A stretch of 64,000 bases of DNA from Myxococcales bacterium (GCA_021806645.1 JAJZQX010000003.1:265486-329485); one strand, 5' to 3'; shown: positions 39,649-50,572, numbered from the stretch's first letter. Numbers and translations are program-made. Notes: generated from the sequence alone by a model not told the origin.

Positions 39649-40035
39649 ATGACCATCCCCGACGACCTCAAGTACACCAAGGACCACGAGTGGGCCCGCC
39701 CGAAGGGGGCCAGGGTCCTGGTCGGCATCACCGACTTCGCCCAGGACCAGCTCGGGGACGTGGTCTTCGTCGAGCTGCCGGCCGTGGGTGACGAGGTGAA
39801 GAAGGGCGAGTCGTTCGGCGTGGTCGAGTCGACCAAGGCCGTCTCCGAGCTCTTCGCCCCCATCTCCGGCAAGGTGGTGGAGGTGAACGACCCGCTGGTC
39901 GAGGCCCCCGAGAACATCAACGAGGACCCGTACGAGGAGGGCTGGATGATCGCCATCGAGCCGTCCGATCCCAAGGAGCTGACCGAGCTGCTCGACGCCA
40001 AGGCCTACAAGGCCCACGTCGACGAGCAGGGCTAG
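39649..40035 (+). CDS. gcvH: glycine cleavage system H protein
   Basis: Lipoyl carrier that shuttles the aminomethyl group between the P, T and L proteins. The 128 residues include YTKDHEWARPKGARVLVGIT and GDVVFVELPAVGDEVKKGES. The lipoylation site is Lys in GVVESTKAVSELFAPISG, about residue 64. It begins 12 bp after gcvT with AGGAG upstream. Confidence 0.98.
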   Translation: MTIPDDLKYTKDHEWARPKGARVLVGITDFAQDQLGDVVFVELPAVGDEVKKGESFGVVESTKAVSELFAPISGKVVEVNDPLVEAPENINEDPYEEGWMIAIEPSDPKELTELLDAKAYKAHVDEQG

Positions 40036-40080
40036 CCCCACCTCCACCGTCGCGGCGCGCCGCGCCGTTGAGGAGCTCCG

Positions 40081-41411
40081 TTGCGCTACCACCCGCACAC
40101 ACCCGAAGACGTCCGCGCCATGCTGGACGTGGTCGGGAAGAAGTCGGTCTCCGAGCTCTTCCGCTCCATCCCCACCCCGCTCCGCCTGCAGCGGCCGCTC
40201 CAGGTGCCGCCGGCGCTCGACGAGATCGCCCTCTTCGGCGAGCTGGGCCGGATGGCGGCGCGCAACGTGGTCAGCCACCCGCCCTTCGTCGGCGCCGGCT
40301 CCTACCCGCACCACGTCCCGCCCACGGTCGACCAGCTGCTGCTGCGCGGCGAGTTCTTCACCGCCTACACGCCCTACCAGCCGGAGATCGCCCAGGGGAC
40401 GCTGCAGGCCCTCTTCGAGTGGCAGACCTTCGTCTGCCTGCTCACCGGCCTCGACGTCTCCAACGCCTCGGTCTACGACGGCGCCACCGCCACCGCCGAG
40501 GCGGCGCTGATGGCGACCCGCGTGACCGATCGCTCCAAGGTGGTGATCTCGGCGGCGGTCCACCCGGCTTACCGGGACACCCTCGCCACCTACCTGCGCT
40601 CCACCGGCGACGAGATCGTCACCGTCCCGTTCGGCGCCGACGGCCGCACCGACCTGGCCGCGCTGGCCCGCGCCGCCGAGGGAGCGGCCGCCGTCATCGT
40701 CGGCTGGCCCAACGCGCTCGGCGTAATCGACGCGCTCCCAGAGGCGGCCGCCATCGCCAGGAAGGCCGGCGCGCTCACCGTGGCGGTCACCGCCGAGGCA
40801 GTCTCGCTCGGCCTGCTGCAGGCCCCAGGCGCGCTCGGCGCCGACGTGGCGGTCGGCAGCTTCCAGAGCTTCGGCAACTCCATGGCCTACGGCGGGCCGG
40901 CCCCGGGCTTCTTCGCCATCCGCGAGAAGTACGTCCGGCAGATGCCGGGGCGGGTCTGCGGCGCCACCGTAGACAAGCACGGCCGCCGCGGCTTCGTGCT
41001 CACCCTCTCCACCCGCGAGCAGCACATCCGGCGCGAGAAGGCGACGTCCAACATCTGCACCAACGCCGGGCTCTGCGCGCTGGCGTCCACCATGCACCTG
41101 GCGCTGCTCGGCAGGCAGGGGCTGGCCGACCTGGCCCGGCTCAACCACGAGCGGGCGCGGCTGCTGCGCGACGAGCTGGGGAAGGTGGGCGTCAAGCCGA
41201 TCTTCGCCGGCCCGGTCTTCAACGAGCAGGCCTTCGACGTCGGTGACGCCGAGGCGGTGGTGGCCAGGCTGGCCAAGCGCGGCCTCGCCGCCGGGCTGCC
41301 GCTGGCGCGCTGGTTCCCCGACCATCCGCGAGCCAGGGGGGCGCTGCTCTGCGTCGCCACCGAGCTCCACTCCCCCGAGCTGATCCAGCTCTTCGCCAAG
41401 GCGGTGAAGCC

Positions 41412-41415
<4 letters not shown>
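40081..41415 (+). CDS. gcvPA: glycine dehydrogenase (decarboxylating) subunit 1
   Basis: First half of the split P protein; with GcvPB it decarboxylates glycine and loads the aminomethyl group on GcvH. The 444 residues contain [40 protein letters not shown] and [34 protein letters not shown] and [20 protein letters not shown] follow. It uses a TTG start preceded by GAGGAG. Its stop overlaps gcvPB (GTGA). Confidence 0.97.
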
Positions 41416-42968
<1,553 letters not shown>

Positions 42969-43402
42969 TCGTGCTGGCGCCGGCTTCTGGTGGCGCCAGC
43001 GCAATACTCGAGAACCTGCTGCCACCGTGACACGTGGCGGAAGGTGCCTTCCCGAGCCCGGCGGTTCGGCGCGTCCTTCCACCCGGCGGCGCCTGCGGGC
43101 GGGAGGCTGTCCCGCGCCGGCACACGGCCTGCGCGCGCGGTCGGTTGCTCGCCGGCCTCGGCGCGCGGCCCGCTGGAGATGCGGGGCGCGCCGGCAAGGG
43201 TCGCCTCGCTGGAGCGGCCTGCGGCTTCAGCGACCGAGCCCGGGCGAGGCTCCGGTTGCCGTCGCGCACGCTGGACCCGGGCGCGCCTCGGCAGCGCATC
43301 CTAGCGGGCGTGCTCGGCAAGTGTGCCTTCGCGCGACAGCCCCGCCCGACTTCGGCGCCTGTGCGATTGGACGCCGAACCGCCGGGCCCCTGGCCGGCGC
43401 CG
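42969..43402. other. 434-bp region without a supported gene
   Basis: After the gcv hairpin this stretch is extremely GC-rich. Open frames exist on both strands, but none shows a signal peptide, a conserved motif or a Shine-Dalgarno. No RNA gene was recognised. Confidence 0.6.
42972..43003 (+). terminator. hairpin after gcvPB, putative terminator
   Basis: GCTGGCGCC / GGCGCCAGC perfect 9-bp arms, extendable to 11 with a wobble, and a 10-nt loop lie a few bases after the stop. There is no T-run. Confidence 0.5.
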
Positions 43403-43625
43403 TCATGCCGCCGGCGAGCGCGGCGCCAATCTCCTCCACATCATCAGGACCCCGACGGCGAGGAGCACCGAGGCCAGCAGCGCCAGCGGATTCCCCGGCG
43501 TCTCGCGCACCCGCAGCGCCACCGCCGGGACCACTGCGGTCTCCACCAGCAGGAGCGGCCGCCTGCAACAGCAGGACCAGCGCCGGCGGCGCCGGGGGCC
43601 CCATCGTACCCGGAGGGCCCGTCAC
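43403..43625 (-). pseudogene. small membrane protein gene with apparent frameshift
   Basis: The GTG at 43625 overlaps the mgsA stop as GTGA, the coupling used by intact gene pairs in this window. The frame reads [20 protein letters not shown] and QAA, then loses hydrophobicity. The next frame continues PLLLVETAVVPAVALRVRE and ends with a second TM helix (NPLALLASVLLAVGVLMMWR) and a stop at 43403. Joining the frames near 43555 gives about 73 residues with two TM segments. It is either a real frameshift, a sequencing error, or a small protein I have misread. Function unknown. Confidence 0.4.
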
Positions 43626-44098
43626 GCCTTCAGTTTCTCCGCGAGGAAGGCGGCGCGCTCGGAGTCATGATCGGCCACCTGCCGGTCATAGGCGCCGTGG
43701 AAGAGCGGCGCGGCCACCAGGAAGTCGGCGGTGGCGCGGTTGCACGCGGTGGGGATGTTGTAGAGCACCGCCAGCCGCAGCAGCGCCTTGACGTCCGGGT
43801 CGTGCGGCTGCGGCTCGAGCGGATCCCAGAAGAAGACGAGGACGTCGATCTCCCCCTCGGAGATGCGGGCGCCCACCTGCTGGTCGCCGCCGAGCGGGCC
43901 GGAGCGGAAGCAGGTCACCGGCAGGCCGGTCCGCTCCGCCACCAGCGCCCCGGTGGTCCCGGTGGCGAAGAGCTCGTGCTCCACCAGGACGGGCCGGTTG
44001 TAGGCCACCCAGTCGAGCAGGTCGGGCTTGCGCCGATCGTGGGCGATGAGCGCCAGCCGCTTGCGCGCCGGCATGGCCATCCGGAAAGTCTTGCTCAA
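43622..44098 (-). CDS. mgsA: methylglyoxal synthase
   Basis: Converts dihydroxyacetone phosphate to methylglyoxal and phosphate, a bypass of lower glycolysis under phosphate limitation. The 158 residues match the family: [18 protein letters not shown] and [20 protein letters not shown] (phosphate site). [20 protein letters not shown] (catalytic Asp), [20 protein letters not shown] and [14 protein letters not shown] complete the signature. It begins 31 bp after the TonB-like gene. Confidence 0.97.
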   Translation of the reverse strand: MSKTFRMAMPARKRLALIAHDRRKPDLLDWVAYNRPVLVEHELFATGTTGALVAERTGLPVTCFRSGPLGGDQQVGARISEGEIDVLVFFWDPLEPQPHDPDVKALLRLAVLYNIPTACNRATADFLVAAPLFHGAYDRQVADHDSERAAFLAEKLKA

Positions 44099-44129
44099 GG
44101 CCGGCTCTCCCGGGCCGCGCGCATCGACC

Positions 44130-45299
44130 TCACGGTCCGCCCCGGAAGATCTGGAACCCGCCGTGGCCGACCTCGAGATAGAAGCCGAAGGTGAAGCGGA
44201 TCTCCCCGTTCGGCTCGACGATGCCGGGCGGCGGGTTGGCGAAGGGTTGGGCCCGCTTGAAGGCCTCGACGGTGGTCTTGTCGAGGAACTCCATCCCGCT
44301 GGTCCTCTTCACCACCACGCCCTTGAGCGCGCCGGTGTCGTCGAGCGTCACGGTGAGGAGCGTGTAGCGATCGCGGTTGCCGAAGACCGTCCGGTCGGGG
44401 TCGCGCTGGTCGAGCGCGCGCTGCGGGTTCCAGGTGGACGAGACCGCCTGCTTGATCCGGTTGAAGTAGGTCGCGTACTTCCACTCCCGGGTGTTGAGGA
44501 AGGTGCCGTCCCCCTCGTCGACGTTGTCGAGCTTGTCGGGCGAGCCGCCGCCGGCCAGCCGCGCCAGCGTCCGCGGGGTGAGCGCCAGCCGCGGGTCGTA
44601 CTGGCCCGGCCGCCGCAGGCCGCCGTCGCCGGCGCCCGACGCGCCCGAGGACCGGTCAGCCTCGGTGGTCAACTTCGGCTCCCAGGGCAGCGTCGGGATC
44701 TCGCCGCCGGCGACCGGCGGCGGACGATCGCCCCGTGGCACGGCCCTGTTCATGGCCTGCCTCCGGTCCTGGCCGGCGCGCTCACCGACCCGTCCCTCGA
44801 CCGACCGCTCCGACTTCCCGTCCTGGCCGCCGCGAGCCGTGCTGGCCGCCGCCCCTTTCCCGACCGGCCCCGGCGGCGCCGCCGGGGCGCCCGGACCGCG
44901 GAAGCGGGAGCGCGTCTCCTTGTCCACGGCGTTGTCGCGATCGGAGACGTACCTGGTGTCCTTTGGAGTCCTGGCGTTGGAGGTGGCGGTCTCGACCACC
45001 TGCCCGGGGAACTTGCGCTGCTCCTCCGGCGGCGGCTGGCGCGGCGGAGGCGGCACGCTGGGCGCCGGTGCGGCCTTGGGGTCCCGGATGGACCGGTTGG
45101 CGGTCCAGTCGGAGGCGCTCAGCGCCGCCAGGTCGACCGGCTGGATCTCCTTGACCGGGCCGAGCCCGAGCGAGCTCGGATCGACGCGCGACACCAGCAG
45201 CCAGTTGGCCAGCAGGGAGACGACCAGCGCCACGACCGTCCGGAGGCCGGGGCGGTCGGAGCGCTTTCGGCGGCGAAGGGTAGGTCCAAAGTGGGGCAT
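44130..45299 (-). CDS. TonB-family energy transducer
   Basis: A 389-residue protein with a cytoplasmic Arg/Lys-rich start, one TM helix (about 20-37: [16 protein letters not shown]) and a long proline- and charge-rich periplasmic linker (about 60-270). A TonB C-terminal domain (about 285-389) contains [39 protein letters not shown] and [15 protein letters not shown]. It carries proton-motive energy to an outer-membrane partner; no ExbB/ExbD or TonB-dependent receptor gene is adjacent. Myxobacterial motility and secretion systems use similar TonB-like proteins, so the partner need not be a nutrient receptor. Confidence 0.85.
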   Translation of the reverse strand: MPHFGPTLRRRKRSDRPGLRTVVALVVSLLANWLLVSRVDPSSLGLGPVKEIQPVDLAALSASDWTANRSIRDPKAAPAPSVPPPPRQPPPEEQRKFPGQVVETATSNARTPKDTRYVSDRDNAVDKETRSRFRGPGAPAAPPGPVGKGAAASTARGGQDGKSERSVEGRVGERAGQDRRQAMNRAVPRGDRPPPVAGGEIPTLPWEPKLTTEADRSSGASGAGDGGLRRPGQYDPRLALTPRTLARLAGGGSPDKLDNVDEGDGTFLNTREWKYATYFNRIKQAVSSTWNPQRALDQRDPDRTVFGNRDRYTLLTVTLDDTGALKGVVVKRTSGMEFLDKTTVEAFKRAQPFANPPPGIVEPNGEIRFTFGFYLEVGHGGFQIFRGGP

Positions 45300-45396
45300 C
45301 GTGCCTTTCGAATCTTAACAGGAAAGTGGCCCCGCGCCTTACCTCCGACGGGACGTTGCCTCCGGGAAGGCCCCCGGCTAGACCTTTGACCCAACG

Positions 45397-47343
45397 ATGG
45401 AATTCCATGCCGACCCCGATCCGGGACCTCCCGGGCCCGCCGCGCCTGACCGGCTGTCCTGGCGGGCCCGGGGCGGATTGATCGCCACCGCGCTGGTGGC
45501 GCTGCTCTGGGTCTCTCTCCACGCCGCGGTGGACCGCCCGGCCGTCCGCGCCCGGATCCAGGCCCGCGCGCTGGCCCTGCTCCGGACGAAGCTGGGGACG
45601 GTGCAACTGGCCGGCCCCGTGGAGATCGACTGGGCCTTTCGCGCCTGGCTGGGACCGCTGCGCGTGCCCTCCACGACCCCCGGCGCCGAGCCGCTGCTCA
45701 GCGTCGAGCGGATCCGGGTCCGGGCCAGCCTGCTGGCCGCCCTGTCCGGCCGGCTGGAACCGGCCTCGGTCAGGCTCTACGACGTCCGGCTGGCGCCGGG
45801 CGAGCGTGGCCAGGAACTGGATGCCGCGATGGAGCGGTGGCGCTCGCCCCGCGGTCCGCCCGGCCCGCCGGCGCCTCCGGGCCGTTCGCGCGATCCGGAG
45901 ATCCACGTCCGCCGCCTCACCGTGGCCGTGCCATGGCAGGGCCGGACCGTCGTGGTGGGCCCGGTGGACGGGCGGCTGGAACGCAGCGGCGCCGCCGGCG
46001 CCTCGCGGATCGAGGCCGAGGCCTGGCTCCCGCGGGGCGGTCACCTCGAGCTTCACCTGCGCCGGTCGCCAGCGGAGCGCGGCTGGACCTTCGACGCCAC
46101 GGCGACTCTGGAGGCCGCCGACCTGCCCGCGGCGGCCCGAACCGCGGGGCTGTGGGCCGAGGGCGGCGACCTGGTGCTGGAGGTGAGCGGCACCTCCAGC
46201 GGCGAAGACGCGCGGGCCACCTTGCGCGGCACGCTGACCCGGCTCCGGCTGCGGGGCGATCGCCTCGGTCCCGAGCCGCTCGGCCCGCTGGCCGCCAGCG
46301 GCGAAGCCGAGCTCGGCTGGACGGGCGCGACCAGGCGGCTCGAGCTGCGTCGCGGACGGATCGCAGCACTCGGGCCGCTGCGCCTCGAGGTGGACGGGGC
46401 GCTGGCGCTCGGCGCCAGGCCTTCCTTCACGCTCTCCATCGTGGTCCCGCCGGTGGACTACCTCGCCCTGGTGGCGGCCCTCCCCGCCGCGCTGGCACCG
46501 CCGCCAGCCGCCCCGCGTCCGCCCGGCCGCTTCGGCGGCTCGCTCAAGTTGGCGGGCCCGCTGACGCCGCTGGTTGGCTGGACCGTCAGCGCCGCGCTCG
46601 ATCTGGCCCCCATGCGCGCGGAGGCCCGCGCCGCGGCGCCGAGCCCGCTCCTCTCCTCCTTCGTGGCCCATCCCGACGGCGACGGCGGCGTCGCCGTCCG
46701 GCTCGGACCGCCCAGCCCCGCCTACGTGCCCATCGCCGAGCTGCCCGAGCACGTGGTCCGCGCCGTCACCACCGCCGAGGACGCCGGCTTCTTCGGCCAC
46801 CAGGGCTTCGACTTCGCCGAGCTGCTCGACGCGCTCGCCGCCGCCGCTGGGGCCGGGCGGGTGGTGCGCGGTGGCTCGACCATCACGCAGCAGCTGGCCA
46901 AGAACCTCTACCTCTCGCGCGACCGGACGCTGGCGCGAAAGGCGCGCGAGGCCCTGGTGACGGTGGCGCTCGAGGCCAGCCTGCCCAAGGCCCGGCTGCT
47001 CGAGCTCTACCTGAACCTGATCGAGTGGGGTCCCGGCCTGCACGGCATCGGTCCGGCCGCGCGCCACTACTTCGGCGTCGACGCGCGCCAGCTCACGCCT
47101 CGCCAGGCCTGCTTCCTCGCCGCCATCATCCCGAGCCCCCACCGCTCCCACGGGCTGGTCGCGGCTGGGCTCGGTGACCGCGCCTCCCGCGCCCGGGTGG
47201 ACGACCTGTTGCTGCGGCTCAACGCCAGCCAGGTGCTCTCGGACGAGGCGCTGCGGCGGTCGCTGGAGGAACCGCTCCTCTTCGCCTTCGGCGCTCCTCC
47301 GCCGGTGGAGACCCTGGCGCCGTCACCCGGCGGCAGCCTCTGA
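45397..47343 (+). CDS. AsmA-like/GT51 peptidoglycan glycosyltransferase fusion
   Basis: A 648-residue membrane protein. TM helix at about 26-44. Residues about 50-430 resemble the beta-rich AsmA/TamB-type periplasmic region (LLSVERIRVRASLLAALSGR; LAGPLTPLVGWTVSAALDLA). Residues about 440-630 are a complete family 51 transglycosylase: TTAEDAGFFGHQGFD (catalytic Glu), GGSTITQQLAKNLYLSRDRT, REALVTVALEASLPKARLLE and LYLNLIEWGPG. There is no transpeptidase domain, so it polymerises glycan strands only. Its 3' end overlaps the convergent DUF1624 gene by 21 bp. Whether the AsmA part handles lipid II or another lipid is unknown. Confidence 0.88.
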   Translation: MEFHADPDPGPPGPAAPDRLSWRARGGLIATALVALLWVSLHAAVDRPAVRARIQARALALLRTKLGTVQLAGPVEIDWAFRAWLGPLRVPSTTPGAEPLLSVERIRVRASLLAALSGRLEPASVRLYDVRLAPGERGQELDAAMERWRSPRGPPGPPAPPGRSRDPEIHVRRLTVAVPWQGRTVVVGPVDGRLERSGAAGASRIEAEAWLPRGGHLELHLRRSPAERGWTFDATATLEAADLPAAARTAGLWAEGGDLVLEVSGTSSGEDARATLRGTLTRLRLRGDRLGPEPLGPLAASGEAELGWTGATRRLELRRGRIAALGPLRLEVDGALALGARPSFTLSIVVPPVDYLALVAALPAALAPPPAAPRPPGRFGGSLKLAGPLTPLVGWTVSAALDLAPMRAEARAAAPSPLLSSFVAHPDGDGGVAVRLGPPSPAYVPIAELPEHVVRAVTTAEDAGFFGHQGFDFAELLDALAAAAGAGRVVRGGSTITQQLAKNLYLSRDRTLARKAREALVTVALEASLPKARLLELYLNLIEWGPGLHGIGPAARHYFGVDARQLTPRQACFLAAIIPSPHRSHGLVAAGLGDRASRARVDDLLLRLNASQVLSDEALRRSLEEPLLFAFGAPPPVETLAPSPGGSL

Positions 47344-48636
47344 GCCCATCGCCGCGGCACCCGCCAGCCGCTCCCGCTCCCAGGCCAGCCACCACGCCCA
47401 GGCGCGGCACGCCACCAGCGTCACCAGCACCATGATCGCCATGCTCGCCAGCAGCATCGGCATGGTCAAGGCGTGCTCGAGCCCGAGCATCCGGGAGATG
47501 CCACCATAGGTGAGCTGGACCGACACCATGTAGCCGACCAGCGACTGGCGTCCGAGCGAGGTGAGCCAGCCGAGCGGCTTCTCCAGCAGGTCCGGCAGCA
47601 GTTGCAGCAGGCCGGTGAGGCCCACGCAGAGGGCCAGCCGGCTGAGGAACCAGCTCGGCGAGTTGAGCCACCAGAAGGCCGGGTCGCTCACCGGCATGGT
47701 GACGAACGGATCGACGACCAGCCCGGCCCCGTAGATCGCGGCGGCGCTCCCGAGCACCAGGAACGGCCGGCTCCTGCCGGTCACCAGCGGAGCCACCGCG
47801 GCGCCGGCCAGCAGGAAGGCGACCCAGTTGAAGAGCTTGAACTGGCTGCGTGGAACCAGGCCGTAGAGGTAGGCGGCCGGGACGTCGAGCAGCTTCCCCA
47901 GCGGGTGGAGCGAGAGCTGGTGGAGGAACCAGGGCTGGTCGCGCCATCCGAGCGCCACGCCCACCCACGGCGTCGCGAAGACGAACAGCAGCGCCGCGCC
48001 GGCGGTGAGCGCGATCCCGAGCGGCCGAGGCCGCCCGATGGCGAGCCATGCCGAGAGGATCATGCCGGCGGCGATGACGTTGAGGACGTCCACCTTGAGG
48101 ACGTCGTGCCAGCCGTCCCAGCGCCAGGCCCCGCGCCAGAGGAAGGAGACCATCACCAGGGCCAGGCCGCCCCAGAAGGCCAGCCTGGGCCGGCGCGGGT
48201 GCCACGCCCCCAGCTTCACCGAGAGCGTGAGGCCGAAGCCGGCCACCGAGATGACGTCGACGCCGAAGAGGTAGGGGAGCCCCCAGCCCGGTCCCCACGC
48301 GCCGCCGGCCACGAAGGTGAAGATCCGGAACAAGTAAGCGATGCCGAGCAGCCAGAGGCCTCGGCCGATGGCCGCCTTCCGCCGCGCCGCCGGCTCCCCC
48401 CCCTTGCGCGCCTGCGCCTCGTCGGAGAGCGCCTGCGAGAGTCCCGCCATGTAGAGGAAGCCCGGGGCGGCCAGGCCCCCGAGAAACATGAAGGCGTCGT
48501 AGAGCGTCTCGTGGCCGGTTCGCCCGCCGGGGACGATCCAGGCGTCGAGCACGTGGACCTCGATCATGAACAGCACGGCCAGGCCGCGCTGCCAGTCGAG
48601 CCAGAGCTTTCGCCTGGGCGGAGGAGGAGAAGTCAC
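47323..48636 (-). CDS. DUF1624 (heparan-alpha-glucosaminide N-acetyltransferase-like) membrane protein
   Basis: A 437-residue polytopic inner-membrane protein with about 10-12 TM helices. The N-terminus RKLWLDWQRGLAVLFMIEVH matches the DUF1624 signature, with a His at the end of TM1 expected to act in acyl transfer. ITS-like loops include FLGGLAAPGFLYMAGLSQAL and GRQSLVGYMVSVQLTYGG. Such proteins move acetyl groups across the membrane to sugars; the acceptor here is unknown. Nearby peptidoglycan genes make an envelope glycan plausible. Confidence 0.85.
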   Translation of the reverse strand: MTSPPPPRRKLWLDWQRGLAVLFMIEVHVLDAWIVPGGRTGHETLYDAFMFLGGLAAPGFLYMAGLSQALSDEAQARKGGEPAARRKAAIGRGLWLLGIAYLFRIFTFVAGGAWGPGWGLPYLFGVDVISVAGFGLTLSVKLGAWHPRRPRLAFWGGLALVMVSFLWRGAWRWDGWHDVLKVDVLNVIAAGMILSAWLAIGRPRPLGIALTAGAALLFVFATPWVGVALGWRDQPWFLHQLSLHPLGKLLDVPAAYLYGLVPRSQFKLFNWVAFLLAGAAVAPLVTGRSRPFLVLGSAAAIYGAGLVVDPFVTMPVSDPAFWWLNSPSWFLSRLALCVGLTGLLQLLPDLLEKPLGWLTSLGRQSLVGYMVSVQLTYGGISRMLGLEHALTMPMLLASMAIMVLVTLVACRAWAWWLAWERERLAGAAAMGSEAAAG

Positions 48637-48664
48637 GCCGTGGCCTTGGGGCCGGGCGAACGGC

Positions 48665-48886
48665 TCACTTGTCGCGATAGGTGATGCGACCGCGGGTGAG
48701 ATCGTAGGGGGACAGCTCGAGCTTGACGCGATCGCCCGGGATGATGCGGATGTGGAACTTCTTCATCTTGCCAGAGGCATAGGCGAGGACCACCGGGCCC
48801 TGGTCCACCTTGACTCGGTACATCCCTCCAGCCAGGGCCTCGTCGACCATGCCCTGAACCTCGATGTTCGCTTCCTTCTCGCTCAC
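48665..48886 (-). CDS. infA: translation initiation factor IF-1
   Basis: A 73-residue OB-fold protein that binds the ribosomal A site during initiation. The GTG at 48886 gives [18 protein letters not shown], and the core [20 protein letters not shown] and [16 protein letters not shown] is diagnostic. It stands alone, away from the ribosomal-protein cluster where infA is usually found, so it may be a second copy. GGAAGGGAC lies upstream. Confidence 0.95.
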   Translation of the reverse strand: MSEKEANIEVQGMVDEALAGGMYRVKVDQGPVVLAYASGKMKKFHIRIIPGDRVKLELSPYDLTRGRITYRDK

Positions 48887-49087
48887 TCGAACTGTCCCTT
48901 CCGGCGCCGGGCCCGGATGATCCGGGTTCCCGATGTGCCAGGAGCGACCCCGGTGAAGCCGGAGTCGCCCGAGGCCCTCGCTGCGCGCTCTCTTTACTAC
49001 GAGAGGGGGACACCGGCCAAGGATCGCGAGTGATCCAGCGCTCGATACCCTCCCCTTTCGGGTCACCCCAGATCCTCCGGAACAAGT

Positions 49088-49519
49088 TCAGGCGCCGGCT
49101 GCGGTCCGGAGCGCGGCCGCCCGCTCCGCCACCCCCCCCTCCCCACCGGCCAGTTGCTCGAGCAGCTGCAGCCCCCTCGACCGGTCCTCCGGGAACGGGA
49201 GGAGCCCCTCCGCCCGGGCCAACTGCGCCTCCGGCACCCCGGGGGCCAGGATGCCGGCCACCTCGGCGCAGAACCGGGCCGCCAGCGGCTGGCCGAGCGA
49301 CCGGTGGGTCCGCGCCAGCAGGATCCAGCCGCGGGCGTCGCGCGGGTTGGTCACCACCAGCCCCTCGAGGATGGTCCGGGCGGCTTCGACGCGTCCGGCC
49401 GCCAGCTCCTCCTCGGCGATGCCGGCGATCGCACCGCCCAGCTCCTCGGTGAGACCGATCGCCTCCGCCAAGGTCGCCTCGCCCCGCTCGCCCTGAGAGG
49501 TCTCCATGGCGGGCCTCAC
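49088..49519 (-). CDS. small TPR protein resembling type III secretion translocator chaperones
   Basis: A 143-residue helical protein with tandem TPRs (about 20-110): GVAEEELAAGRVEAARTILE-like region, NPRDARGWILLARTHRSLGQ and PLAARFCAEVAGILAPG. Size and repeat spacing resemble SycD/LcrH class II chaperones, which hold hydrophobic translocators. The GTG at 49519 overlaps the stop of the translocator-like gene (GTGA), so the two are made together. An alternative start is ATG 49507. No type III secretion apparatus gene is in the window, so the assignment is inference. Confidence 0.65.
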   Translation of the reverse strand: MRPAMETSQGERGEATLAEAIGLTEELGGAIAGIAEEELAAGRVEAARTILEGLVVTNPRDARGWILLARTHRSLGQPLAARFCAEVAGILAPGVPEAQLARAEGLLPFPEDRSRGLQLLEQLAGGEGGVAERAAALRTAAGA

Positions 49520-50379
49520 CGGACGTTCCCGATGATTGCCATGCGCGTGTCGTGCTGGGAGCGCAGGACGTTGCTGATCATCGCGAACATCTCCTTCTGC
49601 TTGTCTACCAGCCGCTGCAGCTCCATCATCTGCACCTGCTCGTTCTTGCCGGTGGCCGACGACGAGGCCGGGCCGCTCGACGAGCCGGCCGGGCTCGACG
49701 ACGAGTGGGCGCCTGCCGGGTCGGGCGCCTCACCGCCGCCCAGCTTCCCGTCCATGATGGCCGAGGCCAGCCCCGGACCGGCCTTCAAGGCCAGCGGCGC
49801 CAGCGCCGGCATCCCCAGCGCCGTGACCGCGGCGGCCAGCACCGGCCCCGAGAGCTGCGCGATCATCGACTTGAGCTTGGCGTCGCCGACGAGCTGCGCC
49901 GCCATGCCGAGCGGCGGGATCAGGGACTTCAGGGCGCCCCAGACGCTGAAGCCGCTCGACTTCCTGGCGCTGCCCGAGCCGCTCGACGCGCTGGACCCCG
50001 GCGCCGCCTTGGCCGCTCCGCCCTTCATCTCCTCCATCTTCTTCAGCACCTCGTCGTCGTTCCGCTTGGCCACCGCGCACATGAAACGGAAGAGCTTCTC
50101 CTCGACCGAGAGCGTCGGGTCCTTCAGGAAGGCGAAGCCGTCACCGGCGGCGGTCTTGCTGTAGCCCTTCGGCGCGGAGGCCGCCTTGGAGGTGGTGGTG
50201 CTGCTCTTCCTGGCCGTGGTCGTGACCTTGGCGGCGGTCCTCGACGTGGACCTCGGGGCGGCCTTGCCGGTCGCGGCGCCGGCGGGCCGTCCGAGCGCCC
50301 GGTTCGAGGTGGTGGTGACCGGGTCGAGCCCGGCTGCAAGGTTCGCCGCGGCGCTGGTTACGGACGAGATCAACGACAT
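49516..50379 (-). CDS. translocator-like protein with hydrophobic core and coiled coil
   Basis: A 287-residue protein with a strong AGGAGGG Shine-Dalgarno before MSLISSVTSAAANLAAGLDP. It has no signal peptide. Residues about 20-75 are Ser/Thr/Ala/Lys-rich. A helix (FAFLKDPTLSVEEKLFRFMC, about 80-100) is followed by a hydrophobic segment (about 165-210: LIPPLGMAAQLVGDAKLKSM; GPVLAAAVTALGMPALAPLA). A C-terminal coiled coil ends LRSQHDTRMAIIGNVR. N-terminal disorder, a hydrophobic middle and a C-terminal coiled coil coupled to a TPR partner resemble type III secretion translocators. No family can be named with certainty. Confidence 0.65.
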   Translation of the reverse strand: MSLISSVTSAAANLAAGLDPVTTTSNRALGRPAGAATGKAAPRSTSRTAAKVTTTARKSSTTTSKAASAPKGYSKTAAGDGFAFLKDPTLSVEEKLFRFMCAVAKRNDDEVLKKMEEMKGGAAKAAPGSSASSGSGSARKSSGFSVWGALKSLIPPLGMAAQLVGDAKLKSMIAQLSGPVLAAAVTALGMPALAPLALKAGPGLASAIMDGKLGGGEAPDPAGAHSSSSPAGSSSGPASSSATGKNEQVQMMELQRLVDKQKEMFAMISNVLRSQHDTRMAIIGNVR

Positions 50380-50535
50380 GTGGTTCCCTCCTGGCGTGTG
50401 GGCGGACCGGCCGCCGGGCACCGACCAGAGCGCGGGCCGTGCCAGCCACCGGACCAAGCGACTCCGCGAGGTTGGGCGCCCCAGGGGCGCGGGGCCCTGG
50501 TCCGCCAGGACGCCGGAGGTCCGTGGATCGACCGA

Positions 50536-50564
50536 TTGACGGCGCGGGGCCCTCCCCCTAGATT
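50536..50564 (+). promoter_or_regulatory. promoter of ruvX-mltG (leaderless)
   Basis: TTGACG (50536-50541) and TAGATT (50559-50564) with a 17-bp spacer; the -10 box ends 8 nt before the ruvX ATG and no Shine-Dalgarno is seen. Confidence 0.65.
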
Positions 50565-50572
50565 CGCCAGCC

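Noticed and set aside
42969..43402. Several open frames after the gcv operon
   Set aside because: No Shine-Dalgarno, signal peptide, domain or conserved motif; extreme GC content keeps all frames open by chance.
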